Positions 16,525 to 25,171 of a stretch of DNA of 64,000 nt are shown here, one piece after another; positions within the stretch are counted from its first letter, which is position 1; each line of letters begins with the position of its first letter. The DNA comes from Flavobacteriales bacterium (GTDB lineage: Bacteria; Bacteroidota; Bacteroidia; Flavobacteriales_E; Vicingaceae): positions 1 to 64,000 of the forward strand of contig JACJZD010000004.1 in assembly GCA_020635795.1 (NCBI GenBank). Direction: 5' to 3'. The notes beneath the pieces are model-generated. The model was not told where the DNA came from. It did not search any database and saw only the letters and a program-made list of their open reading frames with translations. The translations under genes and the position numbers were made by a program.

Positions 16525-17355
16525 ATGAGCGAAGAGTTGAAATATGTTCAGGTAGACGAAAAGGTGAAATTGGCTTATCAGTTAATTGGTAAAACTAATA
16601 CCTCTTTACCATTAGTTATTTTTTTGCATGAGGGGTTGGGCAGCATAGCACAATGGAAGGATTTTCCTGAAAAATTGTGTCAAACATTAGGTTTGCCAGG
16701 ATTGATTTACGAACGCTATGGCTACGGTCATTCAACACCTTTGCAAGAGGAAAGAGATTCAAATTATTTAGATGTAGAAGGGAATTATTTTTTACCCAAA
16801 CTAATTGAAAAATTAAATTTAACCAACAGAGAACTTATACTTGTCGGGCATAGTGATGGAGCAAGTATATCTTTGATTTACGCTTCATTATTCCCTGAAA
16901 ATGTAAAGTTGGTGGTTAGCATGGCAGCTCATGTTTTTAACGAGCAAATTAGTGTCGATAGCATTAAAAAATTAGAAGCACTCTACAAAAGTGATTCTCG
17001 ACTCAAAAAAAGCTTTGAAAAATATCATTTCGACCACACAGATAGTACGTTTTACGCTTTTTCAAAAACCATCACTCATCCTAATTTTAAAGATTGGAAT
17101 ATAGAACATTATTTAACCAATATTATAGCTCCTATTATTGCTATTCAAGGGTTTGAGGATGAATATGGAACAGCGTTACAAGTAGAATCTATCGTAACAA
17201 AATCAAAAAGTAAATACAACAGAAATGTGATGATACCAAAGTGTGGACATTCGCCTCATTTGCAAAAACAAACCTTCGTTTTAAACCAAATTACCGACTT
17301 TTATAACACCATTTGTAATCTTCAACCTGTATTAAATACGATTCATGAGCAATAA
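16525..17355 (+). CDS. Alpha/beta hydrolase
   Basis: This 276-residue protein has the alpha/beta-hydrolase layout. The oxyanion segment LHEGLGS is near residue 35, the nucleophile elbow GHSDG places Ser110, an acid is likely at Asp212 (GFEDEYG), and the base is likely His242 in KCGHSPHL. There is no signal peptide. The overlap of 11 bp with the downstream hotdog thioesterase gene points to a coupled pair that may act on the same acyl or aromatic ester substrates. The substrate cannot be read from the sequence. Confidence 0.88.
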   Translation: MSEELKYVQVDEKVKLAYQLIGKTNTSLPLVIFLHEGLGSIAQWKDFPEKLCQTLGLPGLIYERYGYGHSTPLQEERDSNYLDVEGNYFLPKLIEKLNLTNRELILVGHSDGASISLIYASLFPENVKLVVSMAAHVFNEQISVDSIKKLEALYKSDSRLKKSFEKYHFDHTDSTFYAFSKTITHPNFKDWNIEHYLTNIIAPIIAIQGFEDEYGTALQVESIVTKSKSKYNRNVMIPKCGHSPHLQKQTFVLNQITDFYNTICNLQPVLNTIHEQ

Positions 17356-17779
17356 ACATTTTAAAAGTTTGGAGAACATGTTTTATGCTGCTCCAATAAA
17401 TAAATTAATGAAACCAACCATTCAAGTAAAGGACGGAAAGTGTGAAATAAAAATGGACGTCGACTCGCAATTTTTTCATGCTGCAAATGCCTTGCATGGC
17501 TCTGTGTACTTTAAATTACTAGACGATGCAGCTTTTTTTGCAGCCAATTCAATTGTTGATGATGTATTTGTGGTTACAGGTTCTTTTGAAATTAAATTTT
17601 TACGACCAATTTTGGGAGGTAAACTTCTTGCTGTAGGAGAAATGACGAAGAATTTAGGAAACAAATTAGAAGCTCGTGCTAACTTGTTTGATGAGGAGGG
17701 TAATTTAATGGGTTCGGGTTCAGGAGTTTTTGTAAAAACAAAAATAGAACTAACAAGTATCGAAAGTTATAAAAATTAG
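17345..17779 (+). CDS. PaaI-type hotdog-fold thioesterase
   Basis: This 144-residue protein has the hotdog pattern of PaaI/YigI thioesterases. The segment ALHGSVYFKLLDDAAFFAANS forms the central helix with the catalytic Asp, and TGSFEIKFLRPILGG is the next strand. The family hydrolyses acyl-CoA thioesters. It starts inside the last codons of the hydrolase gene, so the two are likely co-translated. The fold is confident; the substrate is unknown. Confidence 0.88.
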   Translation: MSNKHFKSLENMFYAAPINKLMKPTIQVKDGKCEIKMDVDSQFFHAANALHGSVYFKLLDDAAFFAANSIVDDVFVVTGSFEIKFLRPILGGKLLAVGEMTKNLGNKLEARANLFDEEGNLMGSGSGVFVKTKIELTSIESYKN

Positions 17780-17793
17780 TATTTTTGGTTGGT

Positions 17794-18360
17794 ATGAAAA
17801 AATTCGCATTAATTCTTACTTTATGTTTTCCGCTATTCATCTTTGCTCAAGCAGATGAAGATTCTTATGTGTATGGAGATACCCCAAAAGCTAAAAAAGA
17901 TGACGAATCATCGAAAGGAAAATTTGATTGGAAACGAGTTACTGTTGGTGGAGGTTTAGGAGCAACTTTTGGTGATTTAACGTATTTTGAGATTTCTCCA
18001 ACAGTGGGGTATTATTTAACCGATAACATTTTAGCAGGTATTGGTGGAACATACATTTACTATTCTGATAATGTATATAAGTACAAAACCAATATTTATG
18101 GAGGAAGTATTTTTACACAGTATCTATTTAAAGACATTCCTATTTTGGCTCATGCTGAAACCAATCTGATGAATTATTTTTCATACAACCGACAAGAAAG
18201 AATTAATGCTGTAGGTGTGTTTTTGGGTGGTGGTTTAAAGCAACAGATGGGCGGTGGTAGATCGTACATTTCAATTTTAGTATTGTGGGATATCAACGAA
18301 ACTCAAGATTCTTTTTATCCTAACCCTATAATCCGAGGGGGTATTTCTATAGGTTTGTAA
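17794..18360 (+). CDS. Outer-membrane beta-barrel protein
   Basis: This 188-residue protein starts with a signal peptide ending in FAQA (MKKFALILTLCFPLFIFAQA), followed by a charged linker (KAKKDDESSKGKFDW). The rest is a barrel-like body with repeated Gly/Tyr strands. A TTG codon three residues upstream is also in frame, but the ATG at 17794 begins the clear signal peptide. It follows the thioesterase gene by 14 bp and may be co-transcribed. The role is unknown. Confidence 0.8.
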   Translation: MKKFALILTLCFPLFIFAQADEDSYVYGDTPKAKKDDESSKGKFDWKRVTVGGGLGATFGDLTYFEISPTVGYYLTDNILAGIGGTYIYYSDNVYKYKTNIYGGSIFTQYLFKDIPILAHAETNLMNYFSYNRQERINAVGVFLGGGLKQQMGGGRSYISILVLWDINETQDSFYPNPIIRGGISIGL

Positions 18361-18424
18361 TTTAATAAACTACACTAATTTTTCCAGTTTATTTTTTTAT
18401 TTTTGGGTAAACAAATATCCAATT

Positions 18425-21118
18425 ATGATAAAAAATGTACTTTTTTTAGTTGTGTTTACTTTTTTTGGTTTTACACTATTTGCACAACAAAATAAATATC
18501 CAAACAACCAATTTCAAAATGAATTTAATCAAGCTTATTTGCAATATCCTGATGTGCCAAGAGGAGTTTTAGAGGCTATTGCTTATACCAATACTCGTTT
18601 TCAGCATTTAGATAATACCGAAGAAGCTTGTACAGGTATTCCTTTAGCTTATGGAGTGATGGGTTTAACCCTTGATGGAAAAAATTATTTTAGAAACAAT
18701 TTAAATTATGTTTCACAGCTTTCGGGAGTTCCCGTAAATGATATTTTACAAAACCCTACCCAACATGTTTTGGCTTATGCTAGTGCTTATCAAACCTTAT
18801 TAAATCAATCTACTTTTGATAAAAATAACATTGAAAACCATGTTCCTGTTTTAATTGCATTAAGCGAATTGCCATACGATGGGTTGGCTCAAGATTTTGC
18901 ATTGAACTCACACTTGTATTCCGTATTCAATTTTATGACGGATGCTGAAGCTCAAAAAAAATTCAATTTTCCAAATCATAACATCAACATGGTTAATGTT
19001 TTTGGAGCAGAAAATTTAGCAATTTTATCTTCGTCTAAAATTGTTATTTCTGAAAACACTATAGCAACAGAAACTGGTAAAACTTATTCCAATTCTGGGC
19101 ATACTATTAGTTCTGTGGATTATCCTCCTGCATTAACACAACTAACACCATGTAATTTTAGTTCTAGAAATGGTACTGCTATTTCAGCAGTAACTGTTCA
19201 CACTATTCAAGGAACTTATGCAGGAGCAATTTCCTGGGCAGCAAATTGTGCTTCATCAAGTGTTTCTTACCATTATTGTTTAAGGTCGTCGGATGGACAA
19301 GTAACACAAGTGGTTTTAGAAAGTAACAAAGCTTGGCATGTGGGTTCTGAAAATCCTTATACCATTGGTATGGAACATGAAGGTTACGTGAGCGACCCAG
19401 CATGGTACACCGTTGCCATGTATCAATCATCTGCTGATTTAGTAAGAGACATTACACAAAGTGGTTATGGAATTAGTCCCTTGCGAACTGCTTATTTCCC
19501 TTGGGCACCTACAACCAACTACAATGCATCAAGCATTCCCGGAAGTTGTGTAAAAATTAAAGGTCATCAACATTATCCAAACCAAAGCCATACCGACCCA
19601 GGAGCAAATTGGGATTGGGATTATTATTACAAACTAATTAACAACACCACACCAATAACAACCAATACCAATTTAACTGGAACGGTAACCGATTTAGGTG
19701 GAAGTGGTGGAAACTATGGTAATGATGAACGAACGCTATTCTTGATTCAACCAACGGGAGCATCTTCAATTACCTTGAATATTACTGTTTTTGATGTTGA
19801 ATCTACATGGGATTACTTGTATATTTATGATGGAATAACTCCTTTTACAAATCGAATCGGTTTTTATACAGGAACAACTATTCCATCAACCATTACCGTA
19901 AACAGTGGAAATGTGTTGATTGAGTTTCGTTCGGATTGCTCTACTACAAAACCAGGTTTTGAAATTACTTGGAACTCGGTTGCACCCGATGCTATAAAGC
20001 CAACAACAGCTATTTCAGCAGCTCCAAATCCTGCAAATACAGATTTTACTAGTACCTTTACCGATGCCGATAATGTTGGAGGTAGTGGAGTAAAACACCA
20101 GTTTTATCAGGTTATTGATAACGATGGTGTAGAATGGAGAGCCAACAATAACAACGGATTTTTTAGCGATAATTTTGATACAGCTATTCACCCTGATTGG
20201 ACTGCTGTAACAGGAATTTGGAACATTGCAGGGGCTTACTTGGTGCAGTCGGAAGACACCAATACCAACACCAATATTTATGCAGCAGTGAATCAAAATA
20301 CCTACAACAAGTATTTGTATCATTGGGAAGGAAAATTAGAAGGTTCAGGAACAAATCGAAGAGCAGGCTTTCATTTTTATTCCGATAACGCTTCATTAAC
20401 CAATCGTGGAAATTCCTACTTTGTTTGGTTTAGATTGGATAACGACAAAATTCAGATTTACAAAGTGATAAACGATGTGTTTACTTTAGAGCAAGATGTT
20501 TCGTACAATTTTAATGCAGCTACTTTTTACGATTTTAAAGTTACGTTTGATAAAACCAATGGTGAAATTGATGTGTTTGTTAACGATGTGTTTAAAGCAT
20601 CGTGGCAAGATGCTACACCACATACCACCAATGGCGATTTTGTTTCGTTTAGAAGCGGTGATGCAGTTTATACAGTAAACAATTTAAAAATTTACCACGA
20701 CCGAAACAGTACTGCATTAATAAAAATTGGAAACGGACCAAATGATGACGTTAGGTACGAAGGAACTCCAGCAGGTAAAATAAAATCGATAGTAATTGAC
20801 AATGCTAAAAATGTATCAACCATTGCAGAGGAATTAGTAAATGTTGATTGGATTACAGGCATCAATGAGATAGATGAAAACGAAGTAAAAATGTATCCAA
20901 ATCCAGTAAAAGATTTGTTGTACTTAGAATTTAACCAAGCCTTGAGAGCAAATAGTACTGTAATTGTTAGAGATGTATTAAATCGAGAAGTCATTACTCA
21001 TACCCTACAAAATTCAAACAGACAAAAAATTGATGTTTCGGTTTTGAGTAATGGGCTTTACTTTTTAGAGGTTAACGACAACAACGCTAAAAAAATCTTC
21101 AAATTTTTGAAGGAGTAA
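18425..21118 (+). CDS. Secreted N-acetylmuramoyl-L-alanine amidase with CUB domain and T9SS type A sorting domain
   Basis: This 897-residue secreted protein has a signal peptide (residues 1-20). An N-terminal region at about 40-200 contains PRGVLEAIAYTNTRF. The amidase-2/PGRP-like domain runs from about 250 to 405, with candidate zinc ligands His259 (TVHTIQG) and His389/Asp391 (SHTDPG) and the conserved GMEHEG near 315. A CUB domain lies at about 415-525 (WDYLYIYDG). An unassigned module with a concanavalin-like pattern follows, and the T9SS type A sorting domain begins at MYPNPVKDLLYLEF near 889-897 minus 75. It should cleave the amide bond of peptidoglycan, outside the producing cell. Confidence 0.88.
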   Translation: MIKNVLFLVVFTFFGFTLFAQQNKYPNNQFQNEFNQAYLQYPDVPRGVLEAIAYTNTRFQHLDNTEEACTGIPLAYGVMGLTLDGKNYFRNNLNYVSQLSGVPVNDILQNPTQHVLAYASAYQTLLNQSTFDKNNIENHVPVLIALSELPYDGLAQDFALNSHLYSVFNFMTDAEAQKKFNFPNHNINMVNVFGAENLAILSSSKIVISENTIATETGKTYSNSGHTISSVDYPPALTQLTPCNFSSRNGTAISAVTVHTIQGTYAGAISWAANCASSSVSYHYCLRSSDGQVTQVVLESNKAWHVGSENPYTIGMEHEGYVSDPAWYTVAMYQSSADLVRDITQSGYGISPLRTAYFPWAPTTNYNASSIPGSCVKIKGHQHYPNQSHTDPGANWDWDYYYKLINNTTPITTNTNLTGTVTDLGGSGGNYGNDERTLFLIQPTGASSITLNITVFDVESTWDYLYIYDGITPFTNRIGFYTGTTIPSTITVNSGNVLIEFRSDCSTTKPGFEITWNSVAPDAIKPTTAISAAPNPANTDFTSTFTDADNVGGSGVKHQFYQVIDNDGVEWRANNNNGFFSDNFDTAIHPDWTAVTGIWNIAGAYLVQSEDTNTNTNIYAAVNQNTYNKYLYHWEGKLEGSGTNRRAGFHFYSDNASLTNRGNSYFVWFRLDNDKIQIYKVINDVFTLEQDVSYNFNAATFYDFKVTFDKTNGEIDVFVNDVFKASWQDATPHTTNGDFVSFRSGDAVYTVNNLKIYHDRNSTALIKIGNGPNDDVRYEGTPAGKIKSIVIDNAKNVSTIAEELVNVDWITGINEIDENEVKMYPNPVKDLLYLEFNQALRANSTVIVRDVLNREVITHTLQNSNRQKIDVSVLSNGLYFLEVNDNNAKKIFKFLKE

Positions 21119-21308
21119 ATCTAACATTTCATACAATTTTCTATTCATTGATATTGTAATTACTACATTATCACATCATTCAATTAGCTAATTAAAACGA
21201 TTGTTGGTAACTCGGTTAATTATTAATCATTATAGATAAAATTTCGCTGTAATTAATACTTAATTTCCTATCGTCTTTAAGTGAAATTATAAACCGAAAA
21301 CCCAGTCT
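21119..21308. other. Intergenic region before phoH, no gene seen
   Basis: This AT-rich stretch of 190 bp has no convincing reading frame or strong hairpin. It contains a run of TTAATTA-type words and probably holds the phoH promoter, but no -33/-7 pair could be identified with confidence. Confidence 0.3.
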
Positions 21309-22646
21309 ATGAAAAAGAAGAAACAATCGAGAATTTATGTTTTAGATACATCAGTAATACTTCACGACCACAACGCAATTAATAATTTTGAGGATAACGA
21401 CATTGCTATTCCAATTACAGTTTTAGAGGAGTTAGATGATTTTAAAAAAGGTAACGATACTAAAAACTTTGAAGCTCGAGAGTTTATTCGATTTTTAGAT
21501 AAAATAAGCGAAGACAATACCCTTCAGCAATGGATAAAGTTGGATAAAAACAAAGAAGGAAAGTTTAAAATTATTATGCACCACGAAAAAACCAAACGTG
21601 ATGCCGAATTTATTTTTGATGACACCAAAGCCGACCATAAAATTTTAAACGCAGCACTTTCGTTGCAAGAAGAATACCCCGATAGAACAGTAGTTTTGGT
21701 CACTAAGGATATTAACTTACGTTTAAAAGCTCGTGCGTTAGATTTACCGTCAGAAGATTATTTAACAGGTAAAATACAAGACGTTAACAATTTAGTGGTA
21801 AAGGGAAAGGAAAACATTGAAGATGTTGACCCAGAAATCATCAAGAAAATATTTAATGGTGGTAAAATCGAAAACCCAGAAATAAATGGGTTTAAGTTTC
21901 AAAAAAACTCGTTTTACATTTTACGAAACGGTAAAAATTCGGCATTGTCGTTTTACAATCCGTTAGACAATACTTTAGAACGTGTTGAAAAAGAATACGT
22001 TTACGGTATAAAACCAAAAAATGCCGAACAAGCTTTTGCAATTCACGCTTTGCTGAACAACAACATAAAATTGGTAGCATTACAAGGTGTTGCAGGTACG
22101 GGTAAAACCTTGTTGGCATTGGCAAGTTCGTTGGAGCAACGTAATCAATACAAACAAATAATATTAGCTAGACCAATTGTGCCATTAAGCAACAGAGACA
22201 TTGGTTATTTACCAGGCGATGCCAACGATAAAATTGGACCGTACATGGAGCCATTGTGGGATAACTTAAAATACATCAAGAACCAATTTGGCGAAAACGA
22301 AAAACGCTACCGACAAATTGACGATATGCAAAAGGACGAACGTATTGTAATTACTCCATTGGCATACATTCGTGGGCGTAGTTTAAGCGATGTGTATTTT
22401 ATTGTTGATGAGGCTCAAAACTTAACTCCACACGAGGTAAAAACCATTATTACCAGAGCAGGAGAAAACACTAAAATAATATTTACAGGCGATATCAATC
22501 AAATTGATTCACCTTATTTAGATGAACAAAGTAACGGTTTATCGTATTTAATTGACCGACTAAAAGGACATGAATTGTTTGCACACATTACCCTCGAAAA
22601 AGGTGAACGTAGCGAGTTGGCTAACTTGGCAAATGAAATGTTGTAG
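21309..22646 (+). CDS. PhoH-family protein with N-terminal PIN domain (PhoH2 type)
   Basis: This 445-residue protein combines a PIN-type nuclease domain with a PhoH ATPase. The PIN domain begins with IYVLDTSVILHD (Asp13 the likely metal ligand) and has later acidic residues such as DDTKADHKIL. The ATPase P-loop is GVAGTGKT at about 260-267. Walker B is YFIVDEAQNLTP, and GDINQIDSPY follows. PIN-PhoH proteins are reported as RNA helicase/ribonuclease enzymes. The gene stands alone, followed by an unrecognised gene 19 bp later. Confidence 0.93.
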   Translation: MKKKKQSRIYVLDTSVILHDHNAINNFEDNDIAIPITVLEELDDFKKGNDTKNFEAREFIRFLDKISEDNTLQQWIKLDKNKEGKFKIIMHHEKTKRDAEFIFDDTKADHKILNAALSLQEEYPDRTVVLVTKDINLRLKARALDLPSEDYLTGKIQDVNNLVVKGKENIEDVDPEIIKKIFNGGKIENPEINGFKFQKNSFYILRNGKNSALSFYNPLDNTLERVEKEYVYGIKPKNAEQAFAIHALLNNNIKLVALQGVAGTGKTLLALASSLEQRNQYKQIILARPIVPLSNRDIGYLPGDANDKIGPYMEPLWDNLKYIKNQFGENEKRYRQIDDMQKDERIVITPLAYIRGRSLSDVYFIVDEAQNLTPHEVKTIITRAGENTKIIFTGDINQIDSPYLDEQSNGLSYLIDRLKGHELFAHITLEKGERSELANLANEML

Positions 22647-22665
22647 GGTTTAAAATAACATATAA

Positions 22666-23793
22666 ATGAGAAAACATATATTACTTTTTTTGTTGATAAT
22701 TGGTAGCATATCTATCCATGCTCAAGATGTTATTCATTTTATAAGATTAAACCCCGACTCGGCGTTAAACAATATTCGTTTTTCTTGTTTGGATGTATTA
22801 GATGCTAGAACAAATACCGAAAATATTGGTAACTCTATAGGTCCTGCTGGAGCTGTTGCACAATTAGAAGGTGGTTTTACAGAAAGTTTAAAAACAACGC
22901 TTTTAAAAATGCTGCCTCAACAAGAAAATAAATTAGGGCTAGTTTTTATTATTAGGGAATTAGAGATTTCAGAAAGGGTTGACGAAATAAATAGTTTTGG
23001 ATTTTGTAATCTTGAAATAGAGTTTGCAAAGAAAGTCGATACACTATTGTTTTCATTAGGTGTTTTTGATGCCCATATTGTTAGTAAAGGATTAAAAATC
23101 ACAGATTCACATGACAAAAGAATTTTAATGGCATTGGAAGAATGTGTTTTAAAATTAGATCAAACCAATTGGGAGAATGCCCAAGAAATACTTATTGACG
23201 ATATCCATCATAAATTAGTTTATGATTACAAAAGTGTGCCACCAAAAGGAGCTTACTTAAACTTTCAAAGTATGCTTCGAAGAACTCCAATCGATAGTAA
23301 TGAGTTACAAATTAGGCAATATAATGCTTCAAAAAAGAACCCAATTTATGCAATAAAGTCAAATAATACTGACCTTCCAAAAAATGTTCAGTTTGCTTCT
23401 GATGGAGAAAATATTTATTTACACATTAGCAAATATGAATTTGCAAAATCTACTGTAATTGGGAAATATATTTATTTTCAGGGTAAATTTCCACCAACTA
23501 CTAATCCAGAAATAGATGCTGCTGCAGCTGCTGGATTTGTTGTAGCTGGTGTTATTACTGGAATTTTAACTGGGGTAGTTTTTCTTCCAGCAGGTGGTGG
23601 TTCAGGAAATAATGCTCCTATTAACGGACTTGTTTTGGATACCGAGACAGGTCAGTTGAAAGGACTAACTGATTATAATTTAGTAAATTATACCAAACCT
23701 TATCCCGAAATCCTTAAAGAATACAGATCATCTAAACGAAATTTAGAAGCAAAAGAAAACGTTATTAAACAGTTGAATGCAAAATTTGAATAA
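22666..23793 (+). CDS. Secreted protein of unknown function
   Basis: This 375-residue protein has a signal peptide (LLFLLIIGSISIHAQ) and an alpha/beta region with no motif I recognise. Around residues 285-305 is an Ala/Gly-rich hydrophobic stretch (AAAAAGFVVAGVITGILTGVVF) that could be a membrane helix or a glycine-rich loop, followed by PAGGGSGNN. The C-terminus is Lys/Glu-rich and likely helical (RSSKRNLEAKENVIKQLNAKF). It lies 19 bp after phoH and may be transcribed with it. No function can be assigned. Confidence 0.75.
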   Translation: MRKHILLFLLIIGSISIHAQDVIHFIRLNPDSALNNIRFSCLDVLDARTNTENIGNSIGPAGAVAQLEGGFTESLKTTLLKMLPQQENKLGLVFIIRELEISERVDEINSFGFCNLEIEFAKKVDTLLFSLGVFDAHIVSKGLKITDSHDKRILMALEECVLKLDQTNWENAQEILIDDIHHKLVYDYKSVPPKGAYLNFQSMLRRTPIDSNELQIRQYNASKKNPIYAIKSNNTDLPKNVQFASDGENIYLHISKYEFAKSTVIGKYIYFQGKFPPTTNPEIDAAAAAGFVVAGVITGILTGVVFLPAGGGSGNNAPINGLVLDTETGQLKGLTDYNLVNYTKPYPEILKEYRSSKRNLEAKENVIKQLNAKFE

Positions 23794-23795
23794 AT

Positions 23796-24296
23796 TTATT
23801 TAATTTCTTCATCCATTTGGTTAAAAGTAGCTTTATGTTCAAAGTTTAAATTCAGTTCCATTTCTATCTTTTCTTTTGTTGGTCTTATTGTTATAAAATA
23901 TACAATTAATACACCAGCCATAATTAGGAAAAGTAAATTACCTGTTAGCATATAAATAACAATACTAAACATGGCAGGACCCTCAAGTAAAGCAAACCTA
24001 ATTATACTTGCTGTTTGATAACCCATTAGTTTGTCTTTTAGTAATGATACATTAGATAATTCATTTACTTTTTTAGTAAAAATAAAATTACTAGCAAATG
24101 CCATGCTTATTGCCATTGCTGGAACAATTACAGTGAAAAAGTTACTATCAAAATCGAAAACCAATACATTGGTTTCAACTGTAGAATATGTTACACCTGC
24201 AAAAAGTAATAGCCCAATTATTAGTGCTAAATGTATAATTGTAATTCTTTGGATAAAGCTTTTTGGAGTAAACGAAATAGGTTGATTATTTTCCAT
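23796..24296 (-). CDS. Four-helix membrane protein, function unknown
   Basis: The protein is 166 residues from ATG at 24296 (MENNQPISFTPKSF). An in-frame upstream start at 24413 exists but would add 39 residues of unlikely composition. Four hydrophobic segments are visible, for example HLALIIGLLLFAGVT and LFLIMAGVLIVYFIT. The ends are polar and the C-terminus is acidic. I do not recognise the family; a small inner-membrane protein is the safest description. It converges with the preceding plus-strand gene with 2 bp between stop codons. Confidence 0.65.
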   Translation of the reverse strand: MENNQPISFTPKSFIQRITIIHLALIIGLLLFAGVTYSTVETNVLVFDFDSNFFTVIVPAMAISMAFASNFIFTKKVNELSNVSLLKDKLMGYQTASIIRFALLEGPAMFSIVIYMLTGNLLFLIMAGVLIVYFITIRPTKEKIEMELNLNFEHKATFNQMDEEIK

Positions 24297-24415
24297 AATA
24301 ACAAGTGTGTATAAAATAAAATTAATTACTATTCGAATGTACAAATTCTGCGGCAATAATTGAAAATTTATTACTTTTAGTGAATGAATTGAATTAATAA
24401 GCCCAAAAAACAAAT

Positions 24416-24661
24416 ATGTTACAATTAATCATCGACATTATTATTAGTAAGATTTTTCTGATTCAAAGTAATGATTCTTTAGAATTTTATAACAACATGA
24501 TTCAACAACAAGAAAAGATAAAGAAACTTGATGAAGAATATAAAGTTTTAGAAGAGGATAATTTTGACTACAAGTTAAAGCTTGGATTAATTATTTTACT
24601 TGTCATTATGGTTGTTGCAATAGTTATTGTAATGTACTCTAAAAGTAAAAATAAGAGGTAA
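24416..24661 (+). CDS. Small membrane protein with central coiled coil
   Basis: The 81-residue product has a hydrophobic N-terminus (MLQLIIDIIISKIFLI), a charged coiled-coil-like middle (QQQEKIKKLDEEYKVLEED) and one strong membrane helix (LIILLVIMVVAIVIVMY) followed by a basic tail (SKSKNKR). Membrane topology is clear, but no family is recognised. It is divergent from the membrane protein gene at 23796-24296. The length is small, so coding status is moderate. Confidence 0.5.
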   Translation: MLQLIIDIIISKIFLIQSNDSLEFYNNMIQQQEKIKKLDEEYKVLEEDNFDYKLKLGLIILLVIMVVAIVIVMYSKSKNKR

Positions 24662-24723
24662 TGAAATTAATTATGGAAATACCTAGTAGTCCACTCCGTA
24701 AAAATGTAAAAAGGTATAAAACC

Positions 24724-24754
24724 AAAAAAGTCCCGCAGTATTGCGGGACTTTTT
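24724..24754. terminator. Bidirectional terminator hairpin
   Basis: Stem GTCCCGCA (24730-24737) pairs with TGCGGGAC (24742-24749), flanked by an A-run on the left and a T-run on the right. It can act in both directions: after the small membrane gene on plus and after the GIY-YIG gene on minus. Confidence 0.8.
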
Positions 24755-24887
24755 GATGGTGGTGCCTCCAGGAATCGAATCCCATAAATACGGAAATTTA
24801 TAATTTCCAGTATTTATGAGGACTCTCGAAAATCTAACAAATTGGAAATTTGAAGATTTTCGGAGCCAGGGACACAAGGATTTTCAG
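24750..24887 (-). pseudogene. Partial, interrupted copy of tRNA-Phe
   Basis: Two blocks match the intact tRNA-Phe at 25172-25247 exactly and in the same orientation. Block 24750-24779 (30 nt) equals 25165-25194 and covers the 3' acceptor arm, T-stem and T-loop. Block 24866-24887 (22 nt) equals 25195-25216 and reaches the anticodon loop. Between them lie 86 nt of foreign sequence with two hairpins. The copy therefore starts at about tRNA position 32 and lacks the whole 5' half, so it cannot be a functional tRNA. Its break in the anticodon loop is where tRNA-targeting integrases commonly recombine. Confidence 0.9.
24780..24865. repeat. Two tandem 43-nt hairpins inserted in the tRNA copy
   Basis: Positions 24780-24822 fold as TCC-CATAAATAC...GTATTTATG-GGA, and 24823-24865 as CTC-CGAAAATCT...AGATTTTCG-GAG, each with a small bulge or mismatch. 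Both halves are exactly 43 nt. The pair accounts for all 86 nt of the insertion splitting the tRNA-Phe fragment. Small paired hairpins are seen at the ends of single-strand transposons, but no transposase gene is present. Confidence 0.75.
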
Positions 24888-25125
24888 TAATAAATTGAAT
24901 GGTTTTAATTCGGGATTTAAATTTTTTTATCTTTTGCTCTAAAATATAAGCCTCACTTCTAGATTCAACACAAATAAACCAAACAAGATTCCAAGGTAAA
25001 AATTTTGATGTATATGTTGATTTACCATTATTATGGTCATATAATCTTTTTACAACATTACCTGTTTGACCGATATAAAACCTGCCATCAACATTACTTT
25101 GTAATATGTAAACATAAAAAAGCAT
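24824..25125 (-). CDS. GIY-YIG nuclease family protein with tRNA-derived C-terminus
   Basis: The protein starts at MLFYVYILQS (ATG 25125; an ATG two codons upstream at 25131 is also possible). It shows the GIY-YIG pattern YVYILQSN...GRFYIGQTGNVVKRLYDHN, with the catalytic Arg in NVVKRLYDH and later Glu in AYILEQKIKKFKSR. The reading frame then runs through the partial tRNA-Phe copy (ENPCVPG) and through one hairpin (SENLQISNLLDFRESS) to its stop. The natural domain seems to end near KSRIKTIQF, so about 23 residues come from noncoding sequence. The family cuts DNA; here it may have moved together with a tRNA-targeted element. The end given is approximate to within a few bases. Confidence 0.75.
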
Positions 25126-25140
25126 AAGCATAAAAACCAA

Positions 25141-25169
25141 AAAACCTCTGTGGTTAAACAGAGGTTTTT
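25141..25169. terminator. Terminator hairpin of tRNA-Phe
   Basis: AAAACCTCTG (25141-25150) pairs with CAGAGGTTTT (25159-25168), with an A-run and T-run on the two sides. On the minus strand it follows the tRNA-Phe 3' end by 3 nt, so it should end the tRNA transcript before the GIY-YIG gene. Confidence 0.75.
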
Positions 25170-25171
25170 GA

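Noticed and set aside
20015..20994. Overlapping antisense frames in the amidase gene
   Set aside because: They are shadows of the T9SS amidase without domain content or start context.
24683..24877. 64-residue minus-strand frame through the tRNA copy
   Set aside because: It reads hairpin, tRNA fragment and terminator sequence in another frame and has no protein-like pattern.
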